Source: Celeribacter halophilus (GTDB lineage Bacteria > Pseudomonadota > Alphaproteobacteria > Rhodobacterales > Rhodobacteraceae). From it: DNA of 64,000 nucleotides. Made by a program: the position numbers and the translations under genes. Positions 44,753 to 55,679 of this stretch are shown one piece after another; the first letter of the stretch is position 1, and each line of letters starts with the position of its first letter. The stretch is from assembly GCF_900114135.1 (NCBI RefSeq), contig NZ_FORY01000003.1, positions 124,001 to 188,000 of the forward strand. Reading direction: 5' to 3'. The notes beneath the pieces were generated by a model. It ran no database searches. It saw only the letters and a list, made by a program, of their open reading frames with translations, and was not told the DNA's origin.

Positions 44753-45804
44753 CCGAACTTGCAAAACTGCCCGTCACCGTAATCACCGGATTTCTTGGCG
44801 CGGGCAAGACCACGCTGATCCGTGAATTGATGCAGAACCCCGGCGGCAAGCGCCTTGCGGTGGTGGTCAATGAATTCGGGGATGTGGGTGTAGATGGCGA
44901 AATTCTCAAAAGCTGTGCCATTCCCGACTGTCCGGCGGAGAATATCATGGAACTGTCCAACGGCTGTATCTGTTGCACCGTGGCCGATGATTTCATCCCG
45001 ACCATCGAGGCGCTTATGGCGCTGGAGCCGCGTCCCGATCATATCTTGATCGAAACCAGCGGTCTGGCCCTGCCCAAACCACTGCTCAAGGCGTTCGACT
45101 GGCCGGATATCCGCTCCAAGATCACCGTGGACGGGGTGATTGCGCTGGCCGATGCCGAAGCCGTGGCCGCAGGGCGGTTTGCGCCCGATGTCGCCGCCGT
45201 CGATGCCCAGCGTCAGGCCGATGACAGTATCGATCACGAAACGCCGCTCTCCGAAGTCTTCGAGGACCAGATTTCCTGTGCCGATATCGTGCTTTTGACC
45301 AAGCCCGATCTGGCAGGGCCGGAAGGCGTGGCCAAGGCCAAGGCAGTGATCGCCAGCGAGGCCCCGCGCCCTGTGCCGGTGATTGAGGTGGCCGAAGGGG
45401 CGGTTGATCCGCGTGTCATACTTGGGCTGGAGGCCGCTGCCGAAGACGATATGGACGCGCGGCCCAGTCATCACGACGATCACGGCGAGCACGAGCATGA
45501 CGATTTCGACAGTATCGTGGTCGATCTGCCGGAACTGAGTGATCCGCAAACACTGGTGCGTGCCATCGAAACGCTGGCCAAGGCGCATAACATCCTGCGC
45601 GTCAAAGGCTATGCCGCTGTGGCGGGCAAGCCGATGCGGCTTCTGGTGCAGGCTGTGGGCGCGCGTGTGCGTCATCAGTTCGACCGTCCTTGGGCGGCGG
45701 ATGAGGCGCGGCAGGGGCGTCTGGTGGTGATTGCGGAACATGACGACATCGACAGGGAGGTGATCGAAGCCGCCCTTGGTGCTGTGCCGCAGCCCGCCGG
45801 ATAA
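44749..45804 (+). CDS. cobW: CobW, G3E-family metal GTPase
   Basis: A 351-aa P-loop GTPase of the COG0523 family. The Walker A is GFLGAGKTT (near residue 14-22), the metal-binding CxCC motif is NGCICCTV (near 75), and LIETSGLALPKP and LTKPDLAG (NKxD variant TKPD) follow. A His/Asp-rich loop (HHDDHGEHEHDDF) near residue 240 is a likely metal site, and the C-terminal CobW_C domain starts at RVKGYAAVAGKP. CobW is thought to deliver Co(II) to CobN for insertion. It overlaps DUF1636 by 4 bases; cobN starts 10 bases downstream. Confidence 0.94.
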   Translation: MTELAKLPVTVITGFLGAGKTTLIRELMQNPGGKRLAVVVNEFGDVGVDGEILKSCAIPDCPAENIMELSNGCICCTVADDFIPTIEALMALEPRPDHILIETSGLALPKPLLKAFDWPDIRSKITVDGVIALADAEAVAAGRFAPDVAAVDAQRQADDSIDHETPLSEVFEDQISCADIVLLTKPDLAGPEGVAKAKAVIASEAPRPVPVIEVAEGAVDPRVILGLEAAAEDDMDARPSHHDDHGEHEHDDFDSIVVDLPELSDPQTLVRAIETLAKAHNILRVKGYAAVAGKPMRLLVQAVGARVRHQFDRPWAADEARQGRLVVIAEHDDIDREVIEAALGAVPQPAG

Positions 45805-45814
45805 GAGCCGCGCC

Positions 45815-48800
45815 ATGCATGTCATCTTTCGTGAAAGTCACGGGTTGGAGGAAAGCGACACGCCGATGGATCTGGGGCAGACGCCCGCAGATCTCGTGGT
45901 GCTGTCTTTTTCCGACAGCGACCTCGGGGCTTTCGCGCAGGCATGGCGGCAAGGGGGCGCGGACGGACAGTTGCCTTCGTTGCGGCTGGCCAATCTGGTG
46001 GCGCTGCGCCATCCCTTGTCGGTGGACACCTATGTGGAGCAAACCCTGACGGGGGCCAAGGCCATCCTCGTGCGCCTGATCGGTGGTGTGTCCTACTGGT
46101 CCTACGGGGTGCAGCATCTGCGTGCGCTGGCGCAGGAGAGGGGCATAGCTCTGGCGATCCTGCCCGCAGACGGGCGCGTTGATCCGCAACTGGACGCGGC
46201 CTCGACCCTGCCGCTGCCGGTGCTGCGGCGGCTGGCGCATCTGTGCGATACGGGCGGCGCGGTGGCGGCACGGGCGGCTTTGGAGGAACTGGCCCGTGCG
46301 TCGGGGCTATTTTTTGGTCCGGAGACGGTCACGGGACTTGTTACGGGGGCAGAGACCTTGCCCGCCACAGGCGCATGGTCGCCAGAGCGCGGGGTGTATG
46401 ATCCGCTGGATTTGCCACCCGCGTCCGGTCCGCGGATCGTGCTGAGCTTTTACCGCTCCTACCTTGTGGCCGCAGACACGGCCCCGATCGAGGCTTTGTT
46501 GTGTGAGTTTTCGGCGCGGGGCTATGAGGCCATCGCGCTTTTTGCGCCTTCGCTTAAAGCCGCAGGGGCCGCAGACTGGCTGCGGGCGCGTATCCGCCAT
46601 CTGGCCCCTGATGCGATCGTGAACGCCACCGCTTTTTCGGGGCGCGGGGTAAGTGGTTCTGACGGGGAGGAAAGCGCCTCTCCGCTGGACGTGGGCGAGG
46701 TGCCTGTGTTTCAGGTCGCGCTCTCTACCGCGCGGCGCAAGGCATGGGCAGACTCCGAGCGCGGCCTGTCTGCGGGTGATCTGGCGATGCATGTGGTGCT
46801 GCCGGAGGTGGACGGGCGGCTCATGGGAGGCGTGATCTCGTTCAAAGAGCCGGAACGGCGTGATCTGGAGCTGCAATATGCCCGTTTTGCCCATAAGCCG
46901 GAGTCGGAGCGCATCGCGGCGGTGGTGGCCCGTGTCGATGGCTGGCTCAAGCTGGCGCGTTGTGCGGTCAATGAGCGCCGCGTTGCGCTGATCCTGTCAA
47001 CCTATCCGGGTAAGGACTGGAACATGGGTCATGCGGTGGGGATGGATGCACCGGCCTCGGCCCTTGCCATGCTCGAAGACCTGAAAGACGCAGGCTATGA
47101 CGTGAGCCAAGCGCCGGAAGACCTGACACGGGCGCTGGGCGCACGGTCTGTGTCTTTCGCCTTGAAGGACTACCGTGCGGCATTGGCGCGTTTGCCGGAG
47201 AGGCTGCAAGAGGCGCTGGAGGCAACGTGGGGCGCGCCGGAGACGGATGCCGCGTGTCGCGACGGGGCCTTTCATTTCGCCGCCATCTGTCTCGGCAAAC
47301 AGTGGATTGCCCTACAGCCGGAACGGGGAAGCGCAGAACAGGCCCGCGCGGAGGAGTATCACGATCTCTCGCGCACCCCGCGCCATGCCTATGTTGCCAT
47401 TTACCTGTGGCTGCAAAGCCGGTGCGATGCGCTGGTCCATATCGGTGCCCACGGTACGCTGGAATGGCTGCCGGGGAAATCTGTGGCGCTGTCCAAAGAC
47501 TGCTGGCCGGAGGCGCTGACGGGGGCCTTGCCGGTGATCTATCCGTTTATTGTAAATGATCCGGGAGAGGCGGCACAGGCCAAACGCCGGATCGGGGCGC
47601 TTACTCTGGGACATATCCCGCCACCTCTGAAACAGAGCGGCACGCCGGAGCGCCTGTCGTATCTTGAGGCCTTGCTGGACGAGTTTTCCAATGCCGACGG
47701 GCTGGACCCGCGCCGCCGTGACCGGTTGCAGGGTGATATTCTGGGAGAGGCACAAGCGCTGGGCCTTGACGGCGATCTGGGTCTGTCCGGTGCGCAGTCC
47801 TCGGCAGAGGCGATCACGCGGATTGACAGGTTTGTCTGTGACATCAAGGACAGCCAGTTCGGCGCTGGGCTGCATGTCTGGGGACGTATGACGCAGGCAG
47901 AGGAAGCCGAGGCAACGGCAACAGAGGCGGCGTTCGACATTGCGGCCTCTGTGGCGGCGGAGCGGGCCGCGCTACTGGGCGCACTCGACGGGCGCAGGAT
48001 TGCGGCGGGGCCGTCCGGCTCTCCCTATCGGGGACGTGTGGATGTGCTGCCCACAGGGCGCAATATGTTCACCACCGACCCGCGTGCCGTGCCGACGCGC
48101 TCTGCCTTTGCTCAAGGGGAGCGGTTGGCGGATGAGATGATCCGGCGGCATTTGCAGGACGAGGGCGACTGGCCGCGCGGGGTGATCGTCGATCTCTGGG
48201 GCTCGGCCACCATGCGCACCGCAGGCGAGGAGTTTGCCATGGCGTTGGCGCTCTTGGGGGTGAAGCCGGTTTGGGACAAGGGCTCCGAACGGGTCTGTGG
48301 CATCGAGGTTGTGCCGCTTGCCGAAATGGACCGCCCGCGTATTGATGTCACTCTTCGGGTCTCCGGCCTGTTCCGTGATGTCTTTCCCACGCTTACAGCG
48401 CTCTATGCGCAGGCGGTGCGTGTGCTGTCCGAACGTGACGAGGCCCCCGACATGAATCCGTTTGTGCAAGACAGGGAGATGGCACGGGTCTACGGGCCTG
48501 CTCCGGGGGAGTATGGTCTGGGCATGTCCGCCATGCTGGATGACTATAGCGAGGAGAGCCGCACCGCCGCAGGGCAGGCCTGGATCAAAGCGTCCTCTTG
48601 GGCTTTGGATGGTGAAGGGGCCATATGCGACGAGGACGGGCTACGTGCGCGTCTGGAGGGGGCGGATACATTCGTGCATCTTCAGGACCTGCCGGAAACC
48701 GATCTGTTGCTGGCCTCGGACTATGCGGCCCATGAGGCGGGGTTTGCTGCGGCCAAGGCACAGGTCGGCGGGGCAGGTGACGGCAAGGCGGCGCTCTGGC

Positions 48801-49177
48801 ATCTCGACAACACCGATCCCGAGAGACCGCGCACACGCAGCCTGAGAGAAGAGATCGCACGGGTGGTTCAGGCTCGTGCCGCCAATCCCGACTGGATCGC
48901 AGGGATGCGCGCCCACGGGTTTCGTGGCGCAGCAGAGATTGCGGCGACCTTGGAGCATATGGCCGCCTTCGCCCATCTGTCCGGAACTGTCGGGCCGCAT
49001 CTCTTTGATCTCTACTATGAGGCCACCCTGAATGATGCGGCGACGCGAGATTTTCTGAAAGAGGCGAATCCGGAGGCTTATGCGGCCATGCGCACACGGT
49101 TTCAGGCGCTTATGGACGCGGGGCTCTGGCAGACCCGGCGCAACTCTGTGCGTGCAGGACTGGAGGCGGAAGAATGA
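45815..49177 (+). CDS. cobN: Cobaltochelatase large subunit CobN
   Basis: A 1120-aa protein that inserts cobalt into hydrogenobyrinic acid a,c-diamide as part of the CobNST complex. The MgCHelatase H-type signature regions include [86 protein letters not shown], and [32 protein letters not shown]. It is somewhat shorter than P. denitrificans CobN (about 1275). I took the ATG at 45815, 10 bases after cobW; the frame extends to 45776. CobS and CobT are not in this window. Confidence 0.95.
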   Translation: MHVIFRESHGLEESDTPMDLGQTPADLVVLSFSDSDLGAFAQAWRQGGADGQLPSLRLANLVALRHPLSVDTYVEQTLTGAKAILVRLIGGVSYWSYGVQHLRALAQERGIALAILPADGRVDPQLDAASTLPLPVLRRLAHLCDTGGAVAARAALEELARASGLFFGPETVTGLVTGAETLPATGAWSPERGVYDPLDLPPASGPRIVLSFYRSYLVAADTAPIEALLCEFSARGYEAIALFAPSLKAAGAADWLRARIRHLAPDAIVNATAFSGRGVSGSDGEESASPLDVGEVPVFQVALSTARRKAWADSERGLSAGDLAMHVVLPEVDGRLMGGVISFKEPERRDLELQYARFAHKPESERIAAVVARVDGWLKLARCAVNERRVALILSTYPGKDWNMGHAVGMDAPASALAMLEDLKDAGYDVSQAPEDLTRALGARSVSFALKDYRAALARLPERLQEALEATWGAPETDAACRDGAFHFAAICLGKQWIALQPERGSAEQARAEEYHDLSRTPRHAYVAIYLWLQSRCDALVHIGAHGTLEWLPGKSVALSKDCWPEALTGALPVIYPFIVNDPGEAAQAKRRIGALTLGHIPPPLKQSGTPERLSYLEALLDEFSNADGLDPRRRDRLQGDILGEAQALGLDGDLGLSGAQSSAEAITRIDRFVCDIKDSQFGAGLHVWGRMTQAEEAEATATEAAFDIAASVAAERAALLGALDGRRIAAGPSGSPYRGRVDVLPTGRNMFTTDPRAVPTRSAFAQGERLADEMIRRHLQDEGDWPRGVIVDLWGSATMRTAGEEFAMALALLGVKPVWDKGSERVCGIEVVPLAEMDRPRIDVTLRVSGLFRDVFPTLTALYAQAVRVLSERDEAPDMNPFVQDREMARVYGPAPGEYGLGMSAMLDDYSEESRTAAGQAWIKASSWALDGEGAICDEDGLRARLEGADTFVHLQDLPETDLLLASDYAAHEAGFAAAKAQVGGAGDGKAALWHLDNTDPERPRTRSLREEIARVVQARAANPDWIAGMRAHGFRGAAEIAATLEHMAAFAHLSGTVGPHLFDLYYEATLNDAATRDFLKEANPEAYAAMRTRFQALMDAGLWQTRRNSVRAGLEAEE

Positions 49178-50328
49178 CAACACCAGAGGTCAAAGGATGG
49201 TGCCCCGGTGCTCACAGGCCGATGATGTCGGGCGACGGGCTTGTGGTGCGTATCCGTCCGCGCTTTGCCCGTCTGTCGCGTGAACAGGTGCTGGGGCTGT
49301 GTGATCTGGCGATGCGCTTTGGGACGGGGTTTCTTGATCTGACCAATCGCGCCAACCTGCAACTGCGCGGCCTCAAGCCGGAGGATCACGAGGCGGTGTT
49401 GCACAGCCTCGGGACGCTTGATCTGCTGGATGCCGACCCGAGGCTGGAGAGCCGCCGCAATATCCTTGTGTCGCCGTTCTGGGAGAGCGGCGACGACACA
49501 TATCGTCTGACGCAGGCGCTTTTGGCCGCGCTGGGCGAGATGCCGGAGATGCCCGCCAAGGTGGGTTTTGCGGTGGATACGGGGGCGGCACCGGTGTTAA
49601 CGGCGGCCCCTGCGGATTTCCGTTTCGAACGCTCGGAACAGGGCCTGATCCTGCGCGCGGACGGGGCAGAAAAGGGCCGCGAGGTGCGCCAAGAGGACGC
49701 TATACCTGCGCTTTTCGAGGTGATCGACTGGTTCAACGCCCGACGCGGGCCGGAACGGCGGCGGATGGCCGCTGTGGTGGCGCAGGAGGCGCTGCCCTCC
49801 GCGTGGCAGGCGGTGCCGCCGCGCGCTTCAGCACCTGTGCCTGCCTTGGGGGCGCATCCCCTCGGGGCGCTCTTTGGGGCAGGCTTCGGCCAGATCAATG
49901 CAGCGGCGCTCAAAGACAGCCTGCTTGCCAGCGGCGCGGTAGCGCTGCGGGTGACGCCGTGGCGGGAGTTCCTTTTGGAGGGGGCTAAAGCCGGTTTTCA
50001 GGCCCCGTTCATCACCACGCAGGATGATCCGCTGCTCAGGGCACATGCCTGTGCCGGTGCGCCGTCCTGTCCGCAGGCCACGGTCGAGACCCGCGCACTG
50101 GCGGCTCAACTGGCGCAAACCCTTTGCGGCGATCCCGCAGGCGGGGTGCATGTGTCGGGATGCGCCAAGGGCTGTGCCCTGCCGCGTGCGGCGGCGGTGA
50201 CCTTGGTGGGGCGTGACGGCGCATTCGATCTTGTTCTCAACGGTGCCCCTTGGGACACTCCGGTGCAACGCGGGTTGACCCCCGCCCAATGTAGAGATGT
50301 GAAGAGGCCAGATGCCCTACAGCTATGA
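49174..50328 (+). CDS. cobG: Precorrin-3B synthase CobG
   Basis: A 384-aa enzyme of the nitrite/sulfite reductase superfamily. CobG uses O2 and an Fe4S4 center to convert precorrin-3A to precorrin-3B. The first ferredoxin-like half-domain has [30 protein letters not shown]; the Fe4S4 cysteines are in [11 protein letters not shown] and [12 protein letters not shown] (C-x5-C and C-x3-C). It marks the aerobic pathway. It overlaps cobN by 4 bases and cobH by 17 bases. Confidence 0.93.
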   Translation: MTTPEVKGWCPGAHRPMMSGDGLVVRIRPRFARLSREQVLGLCDLAMRFGTGFLDLTNRANLQLRGLKPEDHEAVLHSLGTLDLLDADPRLESRRNILVSPFWESGDDTYRLTQALLAALGEMPEMPAKVGFAVDTGAAPVLTAAPADFRFERSEQGLILRADGAEKGREVRQEDAIPALFEVIDWFNARRGPERRRMAAVVAQEALPSAWQAVPPRASAPVPALGAHPLGALFGAGFGQINAAALKDSLLASGAVALRVTPWREFLLEGAKAGFQAPFITTQDDPLLRAHACAGAPSCPQATVETRALAAQLAQTLCGDPAGGVHVSGCAKGCALPRAAAVTLVGRDGAFDLVLNGAPWDTPVQRGLTPAQCRDVKRPDALQL

Positions 50329-50941
50329 AAAAGACGGCGCGGCGATTTACCGCCAGAGCTTTGCCACCATCCGGTCCGAGGCGGATCTGGCAGGGTTCAC
50401 GCCGGAGGAAGAACAGATCGCGGTGCGGATGATCCACGCCTCCGGCATGGTGGGGCTGGAGAAACACATCCGGTTTTCTTCCGGTTTCGCTCAGGCCGCC
50501 CGCAGCGCGCTTGAGGCCGGTGCGCCGGTGTTGTGCGATGCGCGGATGGTGTCCGAAGGGGTCACACGCGCCCGCCTTCCGGCGCAAAACGAGGTGATCT
50601 GCACCCTGCAAGACCCGCGTGTGCCGGAGATGGCCCGCGAGATGGGCAACACCCGCTCGGCGGCGGCGCTGGAATTGTGGCGGCCCCGTCTGGCGGGCGC
50701 TCTGGTGGCCATCGGCAATGCGCCCACGGCCTTGTTTCATCTGCTCAACATGCTCGAAGACCCCGACTGCCCGCGCCCTGCGGCGATCATCGGCTGTCCG
50801 GTGGGCTTCGTTGGCGCGATGGAGAGCAAGGCGGCGCTTTGGGCGGACCAGCCGGTGCCCTGCGCGATTGTCGAGGGCCGACTGGGCGGCAGCGCGATCA
50901 CCGTGGCCGCCATCAACGCAATTGCAAGCCGTAAGGAATGA
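50312..50941 (+). CDS. cobH: Precorrin-8X methylmutase CobH
   Basis: A 209-aa enzyme that moves the C11 methyl of precorrin-8X to C12, giving hydrogenobyrinic acid. The catalytic His is H42 ([18 protein letters not shown]), matching H43 of Pseudomonas Cob[20 protein letters not shown] and [20 protein letters not shown] are family signatures. The start lies 17 bases inside cobG; cobI follows after 7 bases. Confidence 0.95.
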   Translation: MPYSYEKDGAAIYRQSFATIRSEADLAGFTPEEEQIAVRMIHASGMVGLEKHIRFSSGFAQAARSALEAGAPVLCDARMVSEGVTRARLPAQNEVICTLQDPRVPEMAREMGNTRSAAALELWRPRLAGALVAIGNAPTALFHLLNMLEDPDCPRPAAIIGCPVGFVGAMESKAALWADQPVPCAIVEGRLGGSAITVAAINAIASRKE

Positions 50942-50948
50942 ACAGGCA

Positions 50949-51677
50949 ATGACGACGGGAACGATCTACGGCTTGGGGCTTGGCCCCGGTGATCCGGATT
51001 TGATGACGGTGCGCGCCGACCGTCTGTTGCGCAAGGCCCGCCACGTGGCCTTTTTCCGCAAGGCCGGACGCAAGGGACAAGCGCGCCAATGTGTCGAGGG
51101 GCTTATCCCCGAAGATGCGGTGGAGTATCCGATGGAATATCCGGTGACCACGGAAATTCCCTTTACCGATCCCGAATACAACCGCCTTCTGGCGCAATTC
51201 TACGAGACCTGCACCGCGCGGCTGGTGGAGCTTGCGCGTGCGGGCGAGGATGTTGTGGTGTTGTGCGAGGGTGATCCGTTCTTCTACGGCTCTTTCATGC
51301 ATCTCTACATGCGGCTGCTCGATCAGGTGCCGGTGGAGGTCGTTCCCGCGATCACCGGCATGTCAGCGGCATGGACCGCGACAGGGGCACCGATCACTTG
51401 GGGCGATGATGTGCTGGGCGTATTGATGGGCACGCTGCCGGAAGAGGCGCTGGTCGACGGGATCAGCCGCTCTGACGCGGTGGTGATCATGAAGATCGGT
51501 CGACATATCGACAAGGTGCGGGCCGCATTGCGCGCCGCCGGTAAATACGAGCAGGCGTGGCTGGTGGAATATGCCTCCATGCCGCAGCAGACCGTGCAGC
51601 GTCTGGCCGAGGTGGAGGGCAAGGTCACGCCCTATTTCTCGATCATCATTGTGCATGGCAAAGGACGGCGGCCATGA
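50949..51677 (+). CDS. cobI: Precorrin-2 C20-methyltransferase CobI
   Basis: A 242-aa SAM-dependent tetrapyrrole methylase giving precorrin-3A. Motifs: IYGLGLGPGDPDLMTVRADRLL at the N-terminus, VVVLCEGDPFFYGSFMHLYMRL, EVVPAITGMSAAWTATGAPITWGDD and VIMKIGRH. I used the ATG at 50949; a longer frame to 50619 overlaps cobH and is not the gene. It overlaps cobJ by 4 bases. Confidence 0.95.
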   Translation: MTTGTIYGLGLGPGDPDLMTVRADRLLRKARHVAFFRKAGRKGQARQCVEGLIPEDAVEYPMEYPVTTEIPFTDPEYNRLLAQFYETCTARLVELARAGEDVVVLCEGDPFFYGSFMHLYMRLLDQVPVEVVPAITGMSAAWTATGAPITWGDDVLGVLMGTLPEEALVDGISRSDAVVIMKIGRHIDKVRAALRAAGKYEQAWLVEYASMPQQTVQRLAEVEGKVTPYFSIIIVHGKGRRP

Positions 51678-52453
51678 GCGGGGTGGCACAGGGCGGCTGG
51701 CTCGTCATTGCGGGGCTGGGGCCGGGAGACTGGCAGCTGGTGACGCCGGAAGTGGAGGAGGCTCTGGCCGAAGCCACGGATATTATCGGCTATATCCCCT
51801 ATGTGGCGCGGGTGCCGGACCGTGCGGGGCTTGTCAAACATGCGTCTGACAACCGAGTGGAAATCGACCGTGCGCGCCATGCGCTTGAACTGGCGACAAG
51901 GGGGCGGCGCGTGGTTGTGGTCTCTTCCGGCGATCCCGGTGTCTTCGCAATGGCCTCGGCGGTGTTCGAGGCGTTGGAAGCGGGGCCGGAGGCATGGCGG
52001 GCGCTCGATCTGCGCGTCCTGCCGGGGATCACCGCGATGCTGGCCGCAAGCGCACGCGCCGGTGCGCCCTTGGGGCATGATTTCTGCGCGATCAACCTGA
52101 GTGACAATCTCAAACCTTGGGTCCTGATCGAAAAGCGCCTGCGCCTTGCGGTGGAGGGGGATTTTGCGATGGCCTTTTACAACCCGCGTTCGAAATCCCG
52201 TCCCGAGGGCTTTGCGCGGACGCTTGATCTGCTTAATGAGACCTGCGGTGACCGGCGGCCTGTGATCTTTGCCCGTGCCGTGTCCACACCTGACGAAGAG
52301 TTGCGCGTGGTGCCCTTGCCGGAGTGCACCCCCGAAATGGCCGACATGCGCACGGTGGTGATTGTAGGCTCCTCGCGCACCCGCATCATCGCACGGGACA
52401 AGGCGGGTGAACGCAGCCCGATTGTCTACACGCCAAGATCGGTGCCGGTATGA
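51674..52453 (+). CDS. cobJ: Precorrin-3B C17-methyltransferase CobJ
   Basis: A 259-aa methylase that adds the C17 methyl and causes ring contraction, giving precorrin-4. The N-terminal signature is LVIAGLGPGDWQLVTPEVEEAL, followed by DIIGYIPYVARV, RRVVVVSSGDPGVFAMASAVFEAL, DLRVLPGITAMLAASARAGAPLGHDFCAINLSDNLKPW and AMAFYNPRSKSRP. The 3' 28 bases overlap the convergent cobK. Confidence 0.95.
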   Translation: MSGVAQGGWLVIAGLGPGDWQLVTPEVEEALAEATDIIGYIPYVARVPDRAGLVKHASDNRVEIDRARHALELATRGRRVVVVSSGDPGVFAMASAVFEALEAGPEAWRALDLRVLPGITAMLAASARAGAPLGHDFCAINLSDNLKPWVLIEKRLRLAVEGDFAMAFYNPRSKSRPEGFARTLDLLNETCGDRRPVIFARAVSTPDEELRVVPLPECTPEMADMRTVVIVGSSRTRIIARDKAGERSPIVYTPRSVPV

Positions 52454-53178
52454 AGCCAGTCCAGAGCCGCCTCCACCTCATAGACCTCGCGCCGCTGCGG
52501 CAGGGCGGGACGGTCGATCATCACCACAGGCAGGCCAAGGTGACGGGCGGCGGTGATCTTGGCCACAGCGCCCGTGCCGCCCGCATTCTTGGAGACGACC
52601 ATCTGGATGCCGTGTTCCTGCATCAACCGCGTGTCGGCCTCCACGTCAAAGGGGCCGCGATCGACGATGACGTCTGCATGGGGCAGGGGCAAGGGCCTGT
52701 CGGGCGGATCGACGAGGCGCAACAGGTAGTGATGCTGCGGCTGGCGGGCAAATTCCGCCAGATGTATCCGCCCCACCGCCAGCATGACCCGCAGGGGCGG
52801 GCGGTCCAGTGCGGCCACAGCGCCCTCCATGTCGGGCACATGCTCCCAGAGATCGCCGGACCCCGCCTGCCACGGGGCGCGGGTCAGGGCGAGCAGCGGC
52901 ACGCCGGTCTCTGCGCAGGCGGTGATGGCATGGCGGCTCATCTGCGCCGCAAAAGGATGCGTGGCATCAATCACATGGCTGATCTTTTCGGCCAAAAGAT
53001 AGCTGCGCAGCCCCGCCACCCCGCCAAACCCGCCGCTGCGAAGGGGCAGGGCGCTGGCCTTCGGACGTGCGACACGGCCAGCAAGCGACAGGGTGGCGGT
53101 CAGCCCAAGCTCGGCCACGCGGGCGCACAGGGCTCTGGCTTCCAGCGTGCCGCCCAATATCAGGAGGTTCATGGTCAT
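52426..53178 (-). CDS. cobK: Precorrin-6A reductase CobK
   Basis: A 250-aa NADPH-dependent reductase of precorrin-6A, giving precorrin-6B. Visible: MNLLILGGTLEARALCARVAELG, GGVAGLRSYLLAEKISHVIDATHPFAAQMSRHA and MVVSKNAGGTGAVAKITAARHLGLPVVMIDRP. It is on the minus strand while all other cob genes around it are plus. Its 3' end overlaps cobJ by 28 bases and its ATG (53178) overlaps the cobL ATG (53177). The start could also be 53172. A longer frame to 53544 lies antisense in cobL and is not used. Confidence 0.92.
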   Translation of the reverse strand: MTMNLLILGGTLEARALCARVAELGLTATLSLAGRVARPKASALPLRSGGFGGVAGLRSYLLAEKISHVIDATHPFAAQMSRHAITACAETGVPLLALTRAPWQAGSGDLWEHVPDMEGAVAALDRPPLRVMLAVGRIHLAEFARQPQHHYLLRLVDPPDRPLPLPHADVIVDRGPFDVEADTRLMQEHGIQMVVSKNAGGTGAVAKITAARHLGLPVVMIDRPALPQRREVYEVEAALDWLHTGTDLGV

Positions 53179-54382
53179 GTCTGAGCACCCTTGGCTGACG
53201 ATCATCGGTCTGGGCGAAGATGGACCGGATGGGCTCTCGCCTGCAAGTCTTGCCGCGCTGGAGGCGGCGGAAATTGTCATGGGGCCGCCGCGCCACCTGT
53301 CGCTTCTGCCCGATCTCCACGGCGAGACGCGGGTCTGGCCCGTGCCCTTTGCCGACGGGGTGGCGCAGTTGATGGCCCTGCGCGGGCGGCGTGTTGCGGT
53401 GCTGGCCTCCGGTGATCCGTTCTGGTTCGGCGCAGGCCGCGTTCTGGCGCGGGTGCTTGCGCCGGAGGAGTGGCGGGCCTTTCCGGGCTTGTCCTGTTTC
53501 GCGCTGGCGGCCAACCGGCTCGGCTGGGCGCTGGAGACCACCACCTGCCTCGGATGCCATGCCGCACCGCTGTCCCGCCTGCGTCCGCATCTCCATGACG
53601 GTGCGCGGCTGATCGTGACCCTGCGTGACGCAACGGGGCCGGAGGCGCTTGCTGCCTATCTGGACGCACAGGGCTTTGCCGAAAGCCGCCTGCATGTGAT
53701 GGAGGCTCTGGGCGGTCCGCGCGAGCGTGTCACCTCATGGACGGCTGCGGAATTGGAAGAGCACGCGGAGGCTGAATTCGCCGCGCCGCTCTGTGTGGCC
53801 GTTGCGGTGGCTGGAGCGGGCAGGGCGATGCCCAAAGCTGGCGGTCTGTCGGATGACTGGTTCGATCATGACGGCCAGATCACCAAACGTCCTGTGCGGG
53901 CTCTGACGCTTTCCACCCTTGCGCCGCGTCCAATGGAGCACCTGTGGGACATTGGCGGCGGCTCCGGCTCTATCGCGATCGAATGGCTCCTGACCCATCC
54001 TATGACCGAGGCCACAACAGTGGAGATCGACCCCGCACGCGCCGCACGGATCACCCAGAACGCCGCGCGTCTTGGTGTGGATCGTCTGCGGGTGGAACAG
54101 GGCGATGCTTTGGAGGTGATCGACCGCCTCGCCCCGCCGGATGCGGTGTTTGTGGGTGGCGGTCTGTCCGAGGCCTTGTTGCAGCGCCTGAGCGAACGGG
54201 CCAAAGGGGCGCGTTTGGTGGCCAATGCGGTGACGCTGGAAAGCGAGATGCTGCTCACCCAATGGCAGGCGCGTCTGGGTGGAGACCTGCTCCGGCTGGC
54301 CCTGTCCGAGGTCACGCCTTTGGGCCGCAAACGCGGGTGGCGTTCGTCCTATCCCATCGTGCAATGGAGCGTGACGCTATGA
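53177..54382 (+). CDS. cobL: Precorrin-6Y C5,15-methyltransferase (decarboxylating) CobL
   Basis: A 401-aa bifunctional enzyme. Residues 1-195 form the CbiE-like tetrapyrrole methylase (TIIGLGEDGPDGLSPASL, VAVLASGDPFWFG), which methylates C5. From about 240 onward the CbiT-like domain (MEHLWDIGGGSGSIAIEWLL) methylates C15 and decarboxylates. AGGAGG at 53162-53167 sits 9 bases before the ATG at 53177; an ATG at 53171 is closer. It overlaps cobE by 4 bases. Confidence 0.95.
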   Translation: MSEHPWLTIIGLGEDGPDGLSPASLAALEAAEIVMGPPRHLSLLPDLHGETRVWPVPFADGVAQLMALRGRRVAVLASGDPFWFGAGRVLARVLAPEEWRAFPGLSCFALAANRLGWALETTTCLGCHAAPLSRLRPHLHDGARLIVTLRDATGPEALAAYLDAQGFAESRLHVMEALGGPRERVTSWTAAELEEHAEAEFAAPLCVAVAVAGAGRAMPKAGGLSDDWFDHDGQITKRPVRALTLSTLAPRPMEHLWDIGGGSGSIAIEWLLTHPMTEATTVEIDPARAARITQNAARLGVDRLRVEQGDALEVIDRLAPPDAVFVGGGLSEALLQRLSERAKGARLVANAVTLESEMLLTQWQARLGGDLLRLALSEVTPLGRKRGWRSSYPIVQWSVTL

Positions 54383-54888
54383 GGGGCACAGGACGGAGTG
54401 CCGCAGAGCGTCCGGCGGGCGTCATCGCAGGGTTCGGGTTTCGCACCGGTGCATCTGTGCAGAGCTTCGAGGATGCTTTGGCGCAGGCCGCACAGGGGCG
54501 CGAGGTCACTGCCATCGCTACGCTGTCGGACAAGGCCGCGACGCCCGCGTTTGCGGCCTTTCTCCGCGCCACGGGCCTGCCGCTTTATTGCGTCTCGCAG
54601 GCAGAGGCGCGGCGAATGGATACCGTCACACATAGCCCCGGCTCACAGGCCGCGCGCCAGACCGGTAGCGTGGCCGAGGCCGTGGCCCTTGCCGCCGCAG
54701 GGCGCGGGGCGCGGCTTTTGGGCGCGCGTGTGATTTCGCAGGACCGAAGCGCGACCTGTGCGCTGGCTGTGTCCGAAACGTCTGAGGCCCGTGCGTCCGA
54801 GACCTGTGCTCCCGACAAGACAACTCCTGACACAACAATCCCTGACAAGAAAACCTCCAACGCGTTCAATCAAGGAGAGATATCATGA
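54379..54888 (+). CDS. cobE: Cobalamin biosynthesis protein CobE
   Basis: A 169-aa protein. The first 130 residues match the CobE/CbiG C-terminal fold ([96 protein letters not shown]). Its exact role in the aerobic pathway is unclear. The C-terminal 35 residues are Thr/Pro/Asp-rich ([15 protein letters not shown]) and look disordered. It overlaps cobL and cobM by 4 bases each. A longer frame to 53944 lies inside cobL. Confidence 0.85.
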   Translation: MRGTGRSAAERPAGVIAGFGFRTGASVQSFEDALAQAAQGREVTAIATLSDKAATPAFAAFLRATGLPLYCVSQAEARRMDTVTHSPGSQAARQTGSVAEAVALAAAGRGARLLGARVISQDRSATCALAVSETSEARASETCAPDKTTPDTTIPDKKTSNAFNQGEIS

Positions 54889-55679
54889 CCGTTCATTTCA
54901 TCGGGGCCGGCCCCGGAGCGCCCGATCTTCTGACCCTGCGCGGGCGCGACCTTATCCATGCCTGCCCCGTCTGTCTCTACGCCGGATCACTGGTGCCGGA
55001 GGCGGTTCTGGCCCATTGTCCCGAAGGCGCGAAAATCGTGAACACGGCACCGATGGACCTCGACCAGATCATCGCGGAAATCCGCGCCGCCCATGCGCAG
55101 GGGTTGGACGTGGCGCGGCTGCATTCCGGCGATCTTTCGGTCTGGTCGGCCATGGGCGAGCAAATGCGGCGGCTCAAGGCGCTTGGCATTCCCGTCTCCG
55201 TCACCCCCGGTGTGCCGTCCTTTGCAGCGGCGGCGGCGGCTCTGGGCACCGAATTGACCCTGCCCGGTGTGGCGCAATCTGTGGTGCTGACGCGGACCTC
55301 GGGGCGGGCCTCATCAATGCCGAAGGGCGAGACACTTGCGAACTTTGCCGCCACGGGGGCGACACTGGCCATCCACCTGTCGGTGCAGAGCCTCGCGCGT
55401 GTGGTCGAGGAACTGAGCCCCGCTTATGGGGCGGAGTGTCCGGTGGCTGTGGTCTATCGGGCAAGCTGGCCCGACGAACAGATTATTCGCGGCACGCTGT
55501 CGGATATTGAATCCCGTCTGGGTGCGGAGATCCGGCGCACGGCCCTGATCCTTGTCGGACCGGCGCTGGCGGGCGAAGGCTTTGATGAGAGCTGTCTCTA
55601 TGCGGTGGATTACGACCGCCGCTACCGTCCGCAAAGCGCCGACAGCCCGTGGTCGGGCTGGACGCCGGAAAAGGCATGA
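54885..55679 (+). CDS. cobM: Precorrin-4 C11-methyltransferase CobM
   Basis: A 264-aa tetrapyrrole methylase giving precorrin-5. Motifs: [119 protein letters not shown] and [20 protein letters not shown]. It overlaps cobB by 4 bases (ATGA). A GAGAG lies before its ATG. Confidence 0.96.
   Translation: MTVHFIGAGPGAPDLLTLRGRDLIHACPVCLYAGSLVPEAVLAHCPEGAKIVNTAPMDLDQIIAEIRAAHAQGLDVARLHSGDLSVWSAMGEQMRRLKALGIPVSVTPGVPSFAAAAAALGTELTLPGVAQSVVLTRTSGRASSMPKGETLANFAATGATLAIHLSVQSLARVVEELSPAYGAECPVAVVYRASWPDEQIIRGTLSDIESRLGAEIRRTALILVGPALAGEGFDESCLYAVDYDRRYRPQSADSPWSGWTPEKA

Noticed and set aside
50619-50948. Extended N-terminus for cobI
   Set aside because: The frame stays open inside cobH but reads as an Arg-rich shadow. 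MTTGTIYGLGLGPGDP at 50949 is the true family start.
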